A stretch of 14,421 nt of DNA from Coprococcus sp. (GCA_016297325.1 JAEDGW010000068.1:1-14421), one strand, 5' to 3'. Counted from the stretch's first letter, positions 1 to 7,515 are shown. Numbers and translations are program-made. Notes: generated by a model not told the origin, from the sequence alone.

Positions 1-52
1 CAAGTAATGAAAGATTACAATCCTGCTGATAATAAATCTTTGCTTCTGCCAT
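1..52 (-). CDS. ilvC: Ketol-acid reductoisomerase, N-terminal fragment (cut by window edge)
   Basis: Only the first 17 codons lie in the window. They translate to MAEAKIYYQQDCNLSLL, which matches the characteristic N-terminus of class I ketol-acid reductoisomerases from Firmicutes (MAEAK(I/M)YY..DC(N/D)L..L). The enzyme isomerises and reduces acetolactate with NAD(P)H, the step after acetolactate synthase in valine, leucine and isoleucine synthesis. The ATG is at 52-50, with an excellent AGGAGGA ribosome binding site at 67-61 and an 8-base spacer. It lies 94 bases downstream of an acetolactate synthase small-subunit gene on the same strand, with no clear terminator between them, so the two are probably co-transcribed. 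The Rossmann and catalytic parts are outside the window. The identification rests on a short peptide plus the matching neighbour. Confidence 0.85.
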   Translation of the reverse strand, partial: MAEAKIYYQQDCNLSLL

Positions 53-146
53 TTTCTTAATCCTCCTAAATTTGTATAAAATGACTTATATATTAACTAC
101 CACTTGGATAATTAAAAACTTAATTGATCTGTGAACAATCCCGGAT

Positions 147-623
147 CTAGCCTCTTACAAGTCCGGTGAGACCTGTTCTGACAAGTTCAACTATCTCATG
201 TCCGTCAAGAAGTCTGAGGAATGCCTCACACTTTGTTGTGGTTCCTGTCAGTTCTATGATAACTGATTCTTTGGAAACGTCAACTATATTCGCTCTGAAA
301 ATATCTGCCACTGAGATAATATCTTTTCTTTCAGATGGTGTAGCTTTCACCTTGACAAGAACAAGCTCCCTGCAAACTGATTTGCCGGGTTCAAGCTCAA
401 CGATATCAACTACATCCTCAAGCTTGTTGAGCTGCTTCTTAATCTGGATAAGACTTGCCTCATCGCCGCTCACTGCAACCGTCATTCTGGAATAAGCAGG
501 ATTCTCTGTCTCGCCTACTGTCACACTGTCAATATTATAACCTCTTCTACTGAACAGTCCGGATACTCTGCTCAAAACTCCTGATGTGTTGTCAACCAGC
601 AGTGACAATACAATATTACCCAT
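147..623 (-). CDS. ilvN: Acetolactate synthase small (regulatory) subunit, canonical type
   Basis: 158 residues, typical for IlvH/IlvN. An N-terminal ACT domain (about 2-76) carries the family signature NTSGVLSRVSGLFSRRGYNI. The C-terminal ALS_ss domain (about 83-155) ends in RTGLTGLVRG, the usual IlvH tail. The subunit activates the ThDP-dependent large subunit and confers valine feedback. By eye, the valine-contact residues of E. coli IlvH (Asn11, Gly14, Asn29) correspond to Asn12, Gly15 and Asn30 here. The ATG at 623 follows AAGGTGG with about 9 bases spacing. A perfect-consensus promoter lies about 40 bases upstream of the start, so there is no room for a T-box leader. It precedes ilvC by 94 bases. 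This is the second small-subunit gene in the window; the other (11746-12252) lies next to ilvB. No large-subunit gene is adjacent here. Confidence 0.93.
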   Translation of the reverse strand: MGNIVLSLLVDNTSGVLSRVSGLFSRRGYNIDSVTVGETENPAYSRMTVAVSGDEASLIQIKKQLNKLEDVVDIVELEPGKSVCRELVLVKVKATPSERKDIISVADIFRANIVDVSKESVIIELTGTTTKCEAFLRLLDGHEIVELVRTGLTGLVRG

Positions 624-669
624 TTATATGTACCACCTTTCAACTTGTCTCTTTAAAATGTTCTAAATT

Positions 670-698
670 ATTATAGTTATAAACTTCTTTAATGTCAA
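670..698 (-). promoter_or_regulatory. Consensus housekeeping promoter for ilvN-ilvC
   Basis: On the minus strand a perfect -35 box TTGACA (698-693) is followed by exactly 17 bases and a perfect -10 box TATAAT (675-670). Transcription should start near 663, about 40 bases before the ilvN ATG. The short leader leaves no space for an attenuator or T-box. It lies in the 196-base gap after metH, in which I see no convincing metH terminator. Confidence 0.85.
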
Positions 699-819
699 TT
701 TATAACATGAATTTTGTCGTTGTTTTTCGTATTTTTTTCGCAATTCACAGAAATAAAAATTGCTGAGTTTTCTGATTAATTCCAAAAATTATATTGTTAT
801 GTATAAAATACACTTAAAT

Positions 820-3246
820 TTACTCAATTCCGAGAAGCCTCTTGACCACCAGGACACAGTCTGCGGCATCTTCTGAGTATCCGTCAGCGCCGATCTCGTC
901 AGCGTAACTCTGTGTTATCACCGCGCCACCTATTATGACTTTGCAGGAAAGGTTCTTCTCCTTGACGGCTTCCACCACATCTTTCATCTTTACCATTGTT
1001 GTCGTCATAAGTGCAGAAAGACCTATGACGCTGGCGTTGTTCTCTATTGCTGACTCTATTATCGTATCGCACGGAACGTCCTTACCGAGATCTATGACGT
1101 TGAATCCGTAGTTTCTGAGCATTAAGACTACAAGATTCTTGCCTATGTCATGGATATCTCCTTCAACAGTTGCCACAACGATCGTTGGCATGTCTGAGCT
1201 GTCTTTATCCTTGAGGACGAGAGGGCTTATCACACCTATCGCCATCTCCATGGTCTCCGCACTTGAAATAAGCTGTGGGAGGAAGTATTTCTTCTTCTCA
1301 AACAGTTTTCCGACTTCGTTTATCGCGCCGATAAGATCGTTGTCTATGATCGATTGCGGATCTGTTCCTGAATCAAGTGCTGCATGGACATCATTCAATA
1401 TGGATCGTTTATTTCCTTTGAGTACATCTATGAATATTGGGCTTTTCCCTTCAAGGTCACTCCCTGCTTTGCCGCCAGAAGCTCCACTTCCCGGTGCTGC
1501 TATATCGAGTGCTTTGACATTTTCTATGTATCTCACATCACTCTCTTCTTTAAAGAGGAGCATGTCCGATGCATATGCCGCATTCATAAGCATGGTCTGT
1601 GATGGATTTGCGATGGCCATGGTGAGACCGCGTTCTATTGCCATGGTGAGGAATGCAGTATTGACAAACATTCTCTCAGGAAGTCCAAATGAGATATTTG
1701 AAAGACCACATATGGTCGCAAGTCCGTTGTTGTAGCAATAGTTTATTGTCTTTAGACAGTTTATAGCTGCGTCCTTCTGAGCTCCGACTGTGGCGACAAG
1801 GCCATCCACGACAACATCATTTTTGGTAAATCCCATTTCAAATGCTGTATTTAATACAGTATTTATGATGTCTTCTTTCTCCTGCGGACTCTCAGGCAAT
1901 CCCTTGTCTGACAGAGGAAGAAGTATGAACATCGCTCCGTATTTTCTTACCAGAGGAAGGATCTCTTCCATCTTTACCTTTTCAAGTGATACCGAATTGA
2001 CAAGGGCACGTCCTGGATAAATTCTGAGTGCGGCCTCTAAGACCTCAGGCGAACTTGAATCAAGGCAGAGAGGAAGATTTACAGCCTGTGATACCTGATA
2101 AACTACCTTGAGCATCATCTCTCTCTCATCGATTCCGTTCATTCCTACATTTATATCAAGGATGGAGGCACCTTTTTCAACCTGTTCCTCAGCCATATTC
2201 ATGACAAGTTCCAGAGAGCCCTCCCTGAGTTCTGCCTGAAGTTTCTTCTTTCCTGTTGGATTGATTCTCTCGCCGACAACCTTGAACGGTGCATCCAGAT
2301 CTATTCTGAGTGACGATCTCTCTGATGAGATGCACCTGATATGTTCGCTGCTGATCTCAGGGACAGGCATCTGAACCGCCATATCTGAAAGTGCCTTTAT
2401 GTGATCAGGTCTTGTGCCACAGCATCCGCCAACCATGTTTGCACCGGCTTCTATGATCATCTTCATATCCTGTGCAAATTCATCAGGTGTCATGCGGTAT
2501 ACACTCTTGTCATCTATAAGCTCCGGCATACCTGCGTTTGGTTTTGCAAATACAGGTATGAAAGCAATGCTCTTCATCTGTTCAACGAGCTCAACCATCT
2601 TGTCCGGGCCTGTGGAACAGTTTACACCTATGGCTGCCACACCGAGATTCTGAAGGACGTTCACCGCTGTCACAGGATCCGTTCCATAGAGTGTTCGTCC
2701 GTCCTCGTTGAATGTAAGACTTGCTATGATCGGAAGATCTGAGATCTCATTTGCAGCTATTACAGCCGCCCTTGTCTCAGCGAGACTCATCATGGTCTCG
2801 ACAACCAGAAGATCACAGCCGTTTTCGTCGAGAACCTTTATCTGCTCTTTATATACATCTACAAGTTCCTCAAACTGAAGCTTTCCCATAGGATAGAGCA
2901 TCTCACCGGTCATAGTGATATCTCCGGCTACAAGTCCATGTCCTGCTGCGGCAACTGCCTTTTTGGACAATTTCACAAGTTCGCTGTTCATCTTAACAAG
3001 GTGGTCTGCCAGGCCATATTCATTTAGTTTTATCCTGTTGCAGGTAAATGTCGGTGCGTATAAGATGTCTGTACCCGCTTCGAGATATGCAGTCTGCAGG
3101 TCAACCATAACCTGTGGGTGTTCAAGTATCCATTTCTCCGGGCAAACACCGAGGGGCATTCCTGCATTCATCAGATTCGTGCCTGTTGCACCGTCAAGTA
3201 TAAGTATCTTTTCGTCAAACAATCTGCGAAAGTCAGCCTTGTTCAT
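820..3246 (-). CDS. metH: Cobalamin-dependent methionine synthase, short form lacking the activation domain
   Basis: 808 residues against about 1,230 in E. coli MetH. Domains in order: homocysteine S-methyltransferase (about 8-290), with zinc ligands Cys210 and Cys275-Cys276 (GVNCSTGPD, GGCCGT); pterin/methyltetrahydrofolate domain (about 320-570), beginning GERINPTGKK; a Gly/Ser/Ala linker (about 582-602); four-helix cap (about 603-680); and Rossmann cobalamin domain (about 687-808), with Asp697-x-His699-x-x-Gly702 and the SAL and GG motifs at 744-746 and 773-774. His699 is the lower cobalt ligand in this family. The C-terminal AdoMet-dependent reactivation domain is absent: the protein ends right after the cobalamin fold. 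It transfers methyl from methyltetrahydrofolate to homocysteine in the cytoplasm. A separate reactivation protein would be needed and is not in this window. The ATG at 3246 follows GAGGAG with 7 bases spacing, 24 bases after rnhA, so an operon is likely. Confidence 0.95.
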   Translation of the reverse strand: MNKADFRRLFDEKILILDGATGTNLMNAGMPLGVCPEKWILEHPQVMVDLQTAYLEAGTDILYAPTFTCNRIKLNEYGLADHLVKMNSELVKLSKKAVAAAGHGLVAGDITMTGEMLYPMGKLQFEELVDVYKEQIKVLDENGCDLLVVETMMSLAETRAAVIAANEISDLPIIASLTFNEDGRTLYGTDPVTAVNVLQNLGVAAIGVNCSTGPDKMVELVEQMKSIAFIPVFAKPNAGMPELIDDKSVYRMTPDEFAQDMKMIIEAGANMVGGCCGTRPDHIKALSDMAVQMPVPEISSEHIRCISSERSSLRIDLDAPFKVVGERINPTGKKKLQAELREGSLELVMNMAEEQVEKGASILDINVGMNGIDEREMMLKVVYQVSQAVNLPLCLDSSSPEVLEAALRIYPGRALVNSVSLEKVKMEEILPLVRKYGAMFILLPLSDKGLPESPQEKEDIINTVLNTAFEMGFTKNDVVVDGLVATVGAQKDAAINCLKTINYCYNNGLATICGLSNISFGLPERMFVNTAFLTMAIERGLTMAIANPSQTMLMNAAYASDMLLFKEESDVRYIENVKALDIAAPGSGASGGKAGSDLEGKSPIFIDVLKGNKRSILNDVHAALDSGTDPQSIIDNDLIGAINEVGKLFEKKKYFLPQLISSAETMEMAIGVISPLVLKDKDSSDMPTIVVATVEGDIHDIGKNLVVLMLRNYGFNVIDLGKDVPCDTIIESAIENNASVIGLSALMTTTMVKMKDVVEAVKEKNLSCKVIIGGAVITQSYADEIGADGYSEDAADCVLVVKRLLGIE

Positions 3247-3270
3247 ATCTTTTCTCCTCGTATATCAAAA

Positions 3271-3747
3271 TTATTCAAGTCCTTCGTCCACAATCCTGTC
3301 ATCGCCGTCCGCCGCCGCTGTCGCAAGCATATCGCACCTTTCATTTCCAGGATTTCCCGCATGGCCTTTAACCCATAAAAACTCGACATTGTGCTGTGCT
3401 TTGGCCGCGAGAAGTCGCTCCCACAGATCTCTGTTTTTTACGGGCTCGTTCTTTCCTCTCTTCCAGCCCTTCTTTATCCAGCCATCTATCCAGTGGTTGT
3501 TGAAAGCGTTGCAAAGGTATTGGGAATCGGAATAAAGTTTTACATTGCAGGGTTTTATGAGAGCCTCAAGCCCTACTATGGCGGCCATGAGCTCCATCCT
3601 GTTGTTCGTTGTCTTAATGTATCCCTGGCTATATTCTCTCTCATGGAGCTGCCCTTTGCTGTCAGTATACTGCAGAACTGCTCCATATCCTCCGGGACCA
3701 TTTGGATTTCCCCTTGCTGATCCATCGGTATAAAGTATTACATCCAT
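3271..3747 (-). CDS. rnhA: Ribonuclease HI (type 1 RNase H)
   Basis: 158 residues, close to the 155 of E. coli RNase HI. It cleaves the RNA strand of RNA-DNA hybrids such as R-loops and lagging-strand primers. The metal-binding and catalytic residues are all visible: Asp8 (YTDGSARGNP), Glu52 (NNRMELMA), Asp74 (YSDSQY) and Asp139 (NERCDMLA), plus the active-site-loop His129 (VKGHAGN). The basic handle (about 84-108, with DGWIKKGWKRGKNEPVKNRD) that marks the E. coli-like form is present. There is no N-terminal hybrid-binding domain. The start at 3747 has GGAG about 9 bases upstream; another ATG 4 bases downstream is out of frame. It lies between the phosphorylase gene (41-base gap) and metH (24-base gap), all on one strand, so co-transcription is likely. 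No functional link among the three is obvious. Confidence 0.96.
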   Translation of the reverse strand: MDVILYTDGSARGNPNGPGGYGAVLQYTDSKGQLHEREYSQGYIKTTNNRMELMAAIVGLEALIKPCNVKLYSDSQYLCNAFNNHWIDGWIKKGWKRGKNEPVKNRDLWERLLAAKAQHNVEFLWVKGHAGNPGNERCDMLATAAADGDDRIVDEGLE

Positions 3748-3788
3748 TCAATATATCTCCATATTCAAACTATTTTACGATACAAAGT

Positions 3789-4604
3789 TTACAGGCTCTT
3801 TATAAAGCTGTCAATTATTCTTGCAAGTCTTTCTGATGCCTCATCCCCTGCGGCTATGATGTCATCGTGCGACAGAATACCTCCAAGGCCTGCGGCCTTG
3901 TTGCAAATTGACGAAAGGGCAGCAATTTTGATGCCCATATGTCTGGCTGCAATCGCTTCACATACTGTGCTCATTCCCACGGCATCTGCTCCGAGACGTG
4001 CAAACATCCTGATCTCTGCCGGTGTTTCGTACTGAGGGCCTGTGACCTGAATATATACGCCTTCTTTGAAGGCTATGGAATTGTCATCATAAGCTTTCCT
4101 GATGATCCTGCATAATTCCGTATCATATACATGTGTCATATCCGGGAATCTGACTCCGAGTTTGTCATAGTATTCACATATAAGAGGCGAAGGCACAAAT
4201 GATGAGATGTGATCGCTTATCATCATGACATCTCCCGGTTCAAGTTCATCAGATATTCCGCCGGATGCATTTGTCAGAAGCAGCTTGTCTACTCCAAGCA
4301 GACCCATGACACGCACAGGCATGACAACCTGATCCATATTATATCCTTCGTAATAATGGACACGTCCTTGCATGGCAAGAACCTTTTTCCCATGAATATG
4401 ACCGCTTACGAACCTGCCAGCATGTCCTGCCACTGTTGACGTTGGGAAATGCGGAACATCACTGTAATCTATATATACAGGATCCTCAATAATATCAGCC
4501 ATATGACCGAGCCCACTTCCAAGGACCATGGCGATATCAGGTGTATCTCCTACTATGTCTGATATATATTCAGCAGCTTTTTTCAGTTGTTCATATGTAA
4601 TCAT
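3789..4604 (-). CDS. punA: Purine nucleoside phosphorylase (trimeric, inosine/guanosine type)
   Basis: 271 residues, the usual size of the trimeric PNP family. It splits inosine and guanosine (and deoxy forms) with phosphate into base and ribose-1-phosphate for salvage. Motifs: phosphate loop VLGSGLG (Ser30), TSTVAGHAGRF (His61), GRVHYYEGY (His83), TNASGG (111-115), TGPQYETPAE with the base-contacting Glu193, and SSICNKAAGL with Asn235. Glu193 and Asn235 correspond by eye to human PNP Glu201 and Asn243, which favour 6-oxopurines; I infer the same preference here. The ATG at 4604 follows GGGGTGA with about 7 bases spacing. It is the first gene of a likely pnp-rnhA-metH unit. A terminator-like hairpin (4621-4651) ends only about 16 bases before the start, leaving almost no room for a dedicated promoter. 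Confidence 0.94.
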   Translation of the reverse strand: MITYEQLKKAAEYISDIVGDTPDIAMVLGSGLGHMADIIEDPVYIDYSDVPHFPTSTVAGHAGRFVSGHIHGKKVLAMQGRVHYYEGYNMDQVVMPVRVMGLLGVDKLLLTNASGGISDELEPGDVMMISDHISSFVPSPLICEYYDKLGVRFPDMTHVYDTELCRIIRKAYDDNSIAFKEGVYIQVTGPQYETPAEIRMFARLGADAVGMSTVCEAIAARHMGIKIAALSSICNKAAGLGGILSHDDIIAAGDEASERLARIIDSFIKSL

Positions 4605-4620
4605 CTAATCACCCCATAAG

Positions 4621-4651
4621 ACAAAACGAGGTCAGGATATCACTCCTGACC
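4621..4651 (-). terminator. Hairpin terminator after tRNA-Ser, directly in front of pnp
   Basis: On the minus strand an 8-bp perfect stem GGTCAGGA/TCCTGACC (4651-4644 and 4637-4630) encloses a 6-base loop. It is followed by TCGTTTTGTCTT, a broken U-tract. This is the natural 3' end for the tRNA transcript. The U-tract is interrupted by G and C residues, so termination may be incomplete, which would allow read-through into pnp. Confidence 0.7.
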
Positions 4652-4670
4652 AGTATCATTTTGATAGTAA

Positions 4671-4758
4671 CGGAGATGGAGGGATTTGAACCCTCGCGCC
4701 GGTTTCCCGACCTACCGCATTTCGAGTGCGGACCCTTCAACCTCTTGGGTACATCTCC
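4671..4758 (-). tRNA. tRNA-Ser(CGA): tRNA-Ser, anticodon CGA (reads UCG)
   Basis: 88 bases fold as a class II tRNA: acceptor GGAGATG/CATCTCC, D-arm closed by CCC/GGG, anticodon stem CCGCA/TGCGG around loop CTCGAAA (anticodon CGA), a long variable arm typical of serine tRNAs (about 19 bases, TCGGGAAACCGG core), T-arm GAGGG-TTCAAAT-CCCTC and discriminator G73, which is canonical for serine. The CCA end is not encoded: the bases after G73 are TTA. The 5' end starts 7 bases after the stop codon of the L,D-transpeptidase gene, and a hairpin terminator follows. No consensus promoter fits between the two genes, so the tRNA is probably cut from a longer mRNA or has a promoter inside the coding sequence. 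Confidence 0.96.
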
Positions 4759-4765
4759 AGTTATA

Positions 4766-6526
4766 TTAATAATAGCAGACTACAGGCATTCCCTCGTATG
4801 CTATATTAAACAATTTTTCTGCGACGGAAAGTGGCAGATTCACACATCCGTGTGAGCCGTTGTTCTTGTATATATCGCCGCCAAATGAACCTCTCCATGT
4901 CGCATCATGGAAACCGATTCCAAGTTCGCCTATAAAAGGCATCCAGTACTTTACAGGGGTCTCATAGTCATCACCTATGAGGACTGCAGGAGTCTTGGTA
5001 TAAAGTATGGTGTAGACACCACCAGGAGTCTTGCAGTTGTTTGAGAGACCTCCGGATACACAGTCTGAATCCAGAACGAGTTCACCGTCAACATACACAT
5101 ATATATGCTGCTGTCCGAAATCACACTCAATGTATGTATCACCTATATCATCGCCGCCATCTCGGTATACTGCTGCATAACAGTCGAGAAGCGGTACTCT
5201 CTCTGTGGATTCCCCGGCTTCAAGAAGCTTTGTGAGCTCCTCTGTCTCACCCTCCACATCGATCTTCCATCCATACCATGTATTGTCCAATGTAACAACA
5301 CGGCCGTCGTGCGTCCTGAAATTTCTCGGGACACCGTAAGTGTCATATCTGGCAGCCATGTTCTCAACATATTCCTGGATCTTGTCGTGTGAAAATGTGA
5401 TTCCATCTTTGGTGATATTGATCCAGTCACCGTAATCCTCGCTTGTAAGCTTCCATGATACCTGATCGATGCTATAAGTTATCGTGAGTTCAAGAATCTT
5501 TGCAAGTTTTTCCTGCTCGTCAATAATACTCTGACTTTCTGAAGTTATCTCAGGCTCTGCATATACATCTGTCTGATCAAGTTCAAGAAGCTTCTCTCCT
5601 TTGACAAGTGCCTCATCTATTATAGCGCATAATTTATCAAAATCAACATAATTTCCTTCAGTTTCTGAAATAATAGTTGATTTGCCGTTCTGTATGGTCA
5701 CATAGGCATCTGTTGGCTTTTCCATATTCGCATCCTGAGTAAATGCGAAGCTGTGCAGAAGCTCTTTGAGCTTGGAGTCGTCATATTTTGCTGTGTAGTA
5801 AAGATCATAATCCTTTTTCATGGTCATATAATATGGCCACAGAAATCCGTTCTGTTTCTTTATGATTTGTCTGGCTGTTATGTTCGGTTGTATATCAAGG
5901 GCTATGCTGTCCGGTGATATGACATACTCCTCGCCTTCCCTGGTCTTAACCGTGAGAGAATAATCCTTTATATGCTCTGTTATGACATCATCTATCTCAT
6001 CAAGAGTATAGAATGAATAATCGACTCCGTTTATATATGTCTTGTAATTGTAATGGAACATGAACCATACCGATACCGAGATGTATGTACACACTATAAC
6101 TGCGGCAAGTACGATAAGAATGATCTTGCACACTTTAGGCATCTTCTTTTTCTTTTTTCTGCCTTTATCAGAGGCATGATCATTTTCTGGCTGTATGCCG
6201 CCTTGGTCTGCTGCACTATCTGCAGATGCGGTATCATCTGTTGTGTCAAAAATTCCTGCCTGAGCCTGATCGGACGGACTCTCCTCCGTCTGTTCCTCGT
6301 CTACTGTACTATCAGTATTTGCGTCAAAGGTGAAAACCGGTTCAGAGCCGCTTTGGTCAGAACTGTTGTCTGCACTGCCTGCTTCTGGTGAACCGGATGA
6401 ATCCTGTCCCCATATCATATCTTCTGGTTTTGCAGGTTTGGCATCTTCAGATTCCCATATCATCTTATCGGTGTCCGCAGCACCGCATTCATTTTCAATC
6501 TTCTCGTCGTCATCTATATTGTTCAT
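4766..6526 (-). CDS. Membrane-anchored L,D-transpeptidase (YkuD fold) with acidic cytoplasmic domain
   Basis: About 586 residues counted from the second in-frame ATG (6526). Residues 1-120 are acidic, Ser/Asp/Glu/Gln-rich and probably disordered. A basic patch KGRKKKKKMPK (121-131) and one membrane helix (about 135-157) follow, giving an N-in, C-out single-pass protein. Outside come a long region resembling the peptidoglycan-binding/linker domain found before many clostridial YkuD domains (about 170-460), and the YkuD catalytic domain (about 465-586). The catalytic signature is complete: His540 (GIGFHDATWR) and SHGCVNLP with nucleophile Cys561. The enzyme should form 3-3 peptidoglycan cross-links or attach proteins to the wall; which one cannot be told from sequence. 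The first ATG (6538) directly abuts the purine-rich AAGGGGA, leaving no spacer. The ATG at 6526 has a long 13-base spacer, so the start is uncertain. A tRNA-Ser gene starts 7 bases after the stop. Confidence 0.92.
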   Translation of the reverse strand: MNNIDDDEKIENECGAADTDKMIWESEDAKPAKPEDMIWGQDSSGSPEAGSADNSSDQSGSEPVFTFDANTDSTVDEEQTEESPSDQAQAGIFDTTDDTASADSAADQGGIQPENDHASDKGRKKKKKMPKVCKIILIVLAAVIVCTYISVSVWFMFHYNYKTYINGVDYSFYTLDEIDDVITEHIKDYSLTVKTREGEEYVISPDSIALDIQPNITARQIIKKQNGFLWPYYMTMKKDYDLYYTAKYDDSKLKELLHSFAFTQDANMEKPTDAYVTIQNGKSTIISETEGNYVDFDKLCAIIDEALVKGEKLLELDQTDVYAEPEITSESQSIIDEQEKLAKILELTITYSIDQVSWKLTSEDYGDWINITKDGITFSHDKIQEYVENMAARYDTYGVPRNFRTHDGRVVTLDNTWYGWKIDVEGETEELTKLLEAGESTERVPLLDCYAAVYRDGGDDIGDTYIECDFGQQHIYVYVDGELVLDSDCVSGGLSNNCKTPGGVYTILYTKTPAVLIGDDYETPVKYWMPFIGELGIGFHDATWRGSFGGDIYKNNGSHGCVNLPLSVAEKLFNIAYEGMPVVCYY

Positions 6527-6585
6527 ATCAGTACACATTCCCCTTCATACACATAATTCCAAGCGGACTTATGTTCAATACATCT

Positions 6586-6614
6586 ACTATATATTGTATC
6601 TAATTATAATGCAA
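6586..6614 (-). promoter_or_regulatory. Candidate promoter of the L,D-transpeptidase gene
   Basis: On the minus strand TTGCAT (6614-6609), 17 bases, then TATAGT (6591-6586). The -35 box is weak. Other AT-rich combinations in the same 100-base gap (for example a TATAAT at 6608-6603) could serve instead, so the exact boxes are uncertain. Confidence 0.35.
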
Positions 6615-6645
6615 CTCTTAAATATCTTTAACTATTGTGCATGAA

Positions 6646-6675
6646 TGTCACGATCAGGACAGATTGATCGTGACA
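6646..6675. repeat. Perfect 11-bp inverted repeat across the phosphoesterase stop codon
   Basis: TGTCACGATCA (6646-6656) and its exact reverse complement (6665-6675) flank an 8-base loop. The stop codon of the metallophosphoesterase gene (6654-6656) lies inside one arm. No U-tract follows in either direction. It could be a mRNA 3'-end stabilising hairpin, a factor-dependent termination site or a protein-binding site. Confidence 0.75.
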
Positions 6676-7505
6676 AGATCAGGCTTATTATTCACTCTGA
6701 TCTTAAGGGTGTGGATTCCGAGACCGGCACTGACTATCATTCTTTTTTTGCCGCATTCGTACATACCCTTAAAGTATTTTGGGAAAAATTTTATCATCGG
6801 CGATATGAAGCCGCCAAAGTGCGGCAGGATCACTAATCCACCGTGTATATGTCCAGATAACGACAGATCAGCTCCCCACGCAGCATATTCTTCAAAATAG
6901 TCAGGATCATGCCCTATCAATATGTTGTAAGCTTTCTCGTCAGGTGCACCAATCTCACTTTTGATGTATGAATCCGGCATGTATAACTTTTTGAATCTTC
7001 TGTAAAATTCAGGCTTCATATCCAGGCCATATATCTTGAGATTGTATTCTGGAAGATATATGCTGTCGTTTATGAGCCATGTCACATTATCTTTTGTGTT
7101 ATTGTACAGTCTCTCCCACATATCACCGTACTGGGGATAGATTGAAGTTCTCATCTCATGGTTGCCTTTCCCAATATAAACCGGATACTTTTGCCCGAGG
7201 TTGTTTAACAGGTCTGCTGCGATATCTATGGTTTTTCCAGGCTTTCCAACTATCATATCCCCAGCAGAAATGATCATATCAGGCTTTAACAGATCTATTT
7301 TTTTAATTAGATCTTTGTTGTGGTCTCCGAACTGCGCATTGTGAAGATCTGATATCATAACTATTCTGACATTTTTTCGTATTCTTTTATCATGGAGCTT
7401 ATAATTGGAAAATGATATCCTTCTATTTTCTTTATAACTTTCAATCAGAATATTTATCAATGTAATAAGCGCAAGTATAACAATTACAGCTATAAAATAC
7501 TTCAT
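6654..7505 (-). CDS. Membrane-anchored calcineurin-like metallophosphoesterase (YaeI/YkuE type)
   Basis: 283 residues. An N-terminal hydrophobic helix (about 3-21) is followed by a metallophosphoesterase domain (about 46-283), most likely facing outward. All metal-binding motifs are seen: Asp53-Leu-His55 (MISDLHNAQFGD), Gly82-Asp83, GNHE (114-117), GHD (198-200) and GHIHGG (218-223). Proteins of this group hydrolyse phosphoester or pyrophosphate bonds, and some relatives act on UDP-sugar or lipid-linked substrates; the substrate here cannot be read from the sequence. The frame extends upstream to a TTG at 7526, but that extension contains AAGGAG (7517-7512), the ribosome binding site for the ATG at 7505 (6-base spacer), so I chose the ATG. 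The site overlaps the TAA of the D,D-carboxypeptidase gene, which points to a two-gene operon and perhaps translational coupling. A perfect inverted repeat covers its stop codon. Confidence 0.9.
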   Translation of the reverse strand: MKYFIAVIVILALITLINILIESYKENRRISFSNYKLHDKRIRKNVRIVMISDLHNAQFGDHNKDLIKKIDLLKPDMIISAGDMIVGKPGKTIDIAADLLNNLGQKYPVYIGKGNHEMRTSIYPQYGDMWERLYNNTKDNVTWLINDSIYLPEYNLKIYGLDMKPEFYRRFKKLYMPDSYIKSEIGAPDEKAYNILIGHDPDYFEEYAAWGADLSLSGHIHGGLVILPHFGGFISPMIKFFPKYFKGMYECGKKRMIVSAGLGIHTLKIRVNNKPDLVTINLS

Positions 7506-7515
7506 GCTTTTCTCC

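Noticed and set aside
628..640. T-box-like GGTGGTAC just before the second small-subunit gene
   Set aside because: It is the ribosome binding site region (AAAGGTGG). A perfect promoter lies only about 40 bases upstream of the ATG, and there is no stem I or terminator, so no T-box can fit.
624..819. Terminator for metH in the gap before ilvN
   Set aside because: Only weak AT-rich pairings (for example CAGAAA/TTTCTG and a 5-bp stem near 800) were found, none with a stable GC stem followed by a U-tract on the minus strand.
2915..3535. Long plus-strand open frame of about 206 codons opposite metH and rnhA
   Set aside because: It crosses two clear genes antisense, shows no recognisable domain and has odd Ser/Phe-rich composition, as expected for a shadow frame. 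The same holds for 1139-1735, 12029-12499 and 12815-13306.
5143..5430. 95-codon minus-strand frame inside the L,D-transpeptidase gene
   Set aside because: It is in another frame of a well-supported gene, with no ribosome binding site or domain. It is a shadow.
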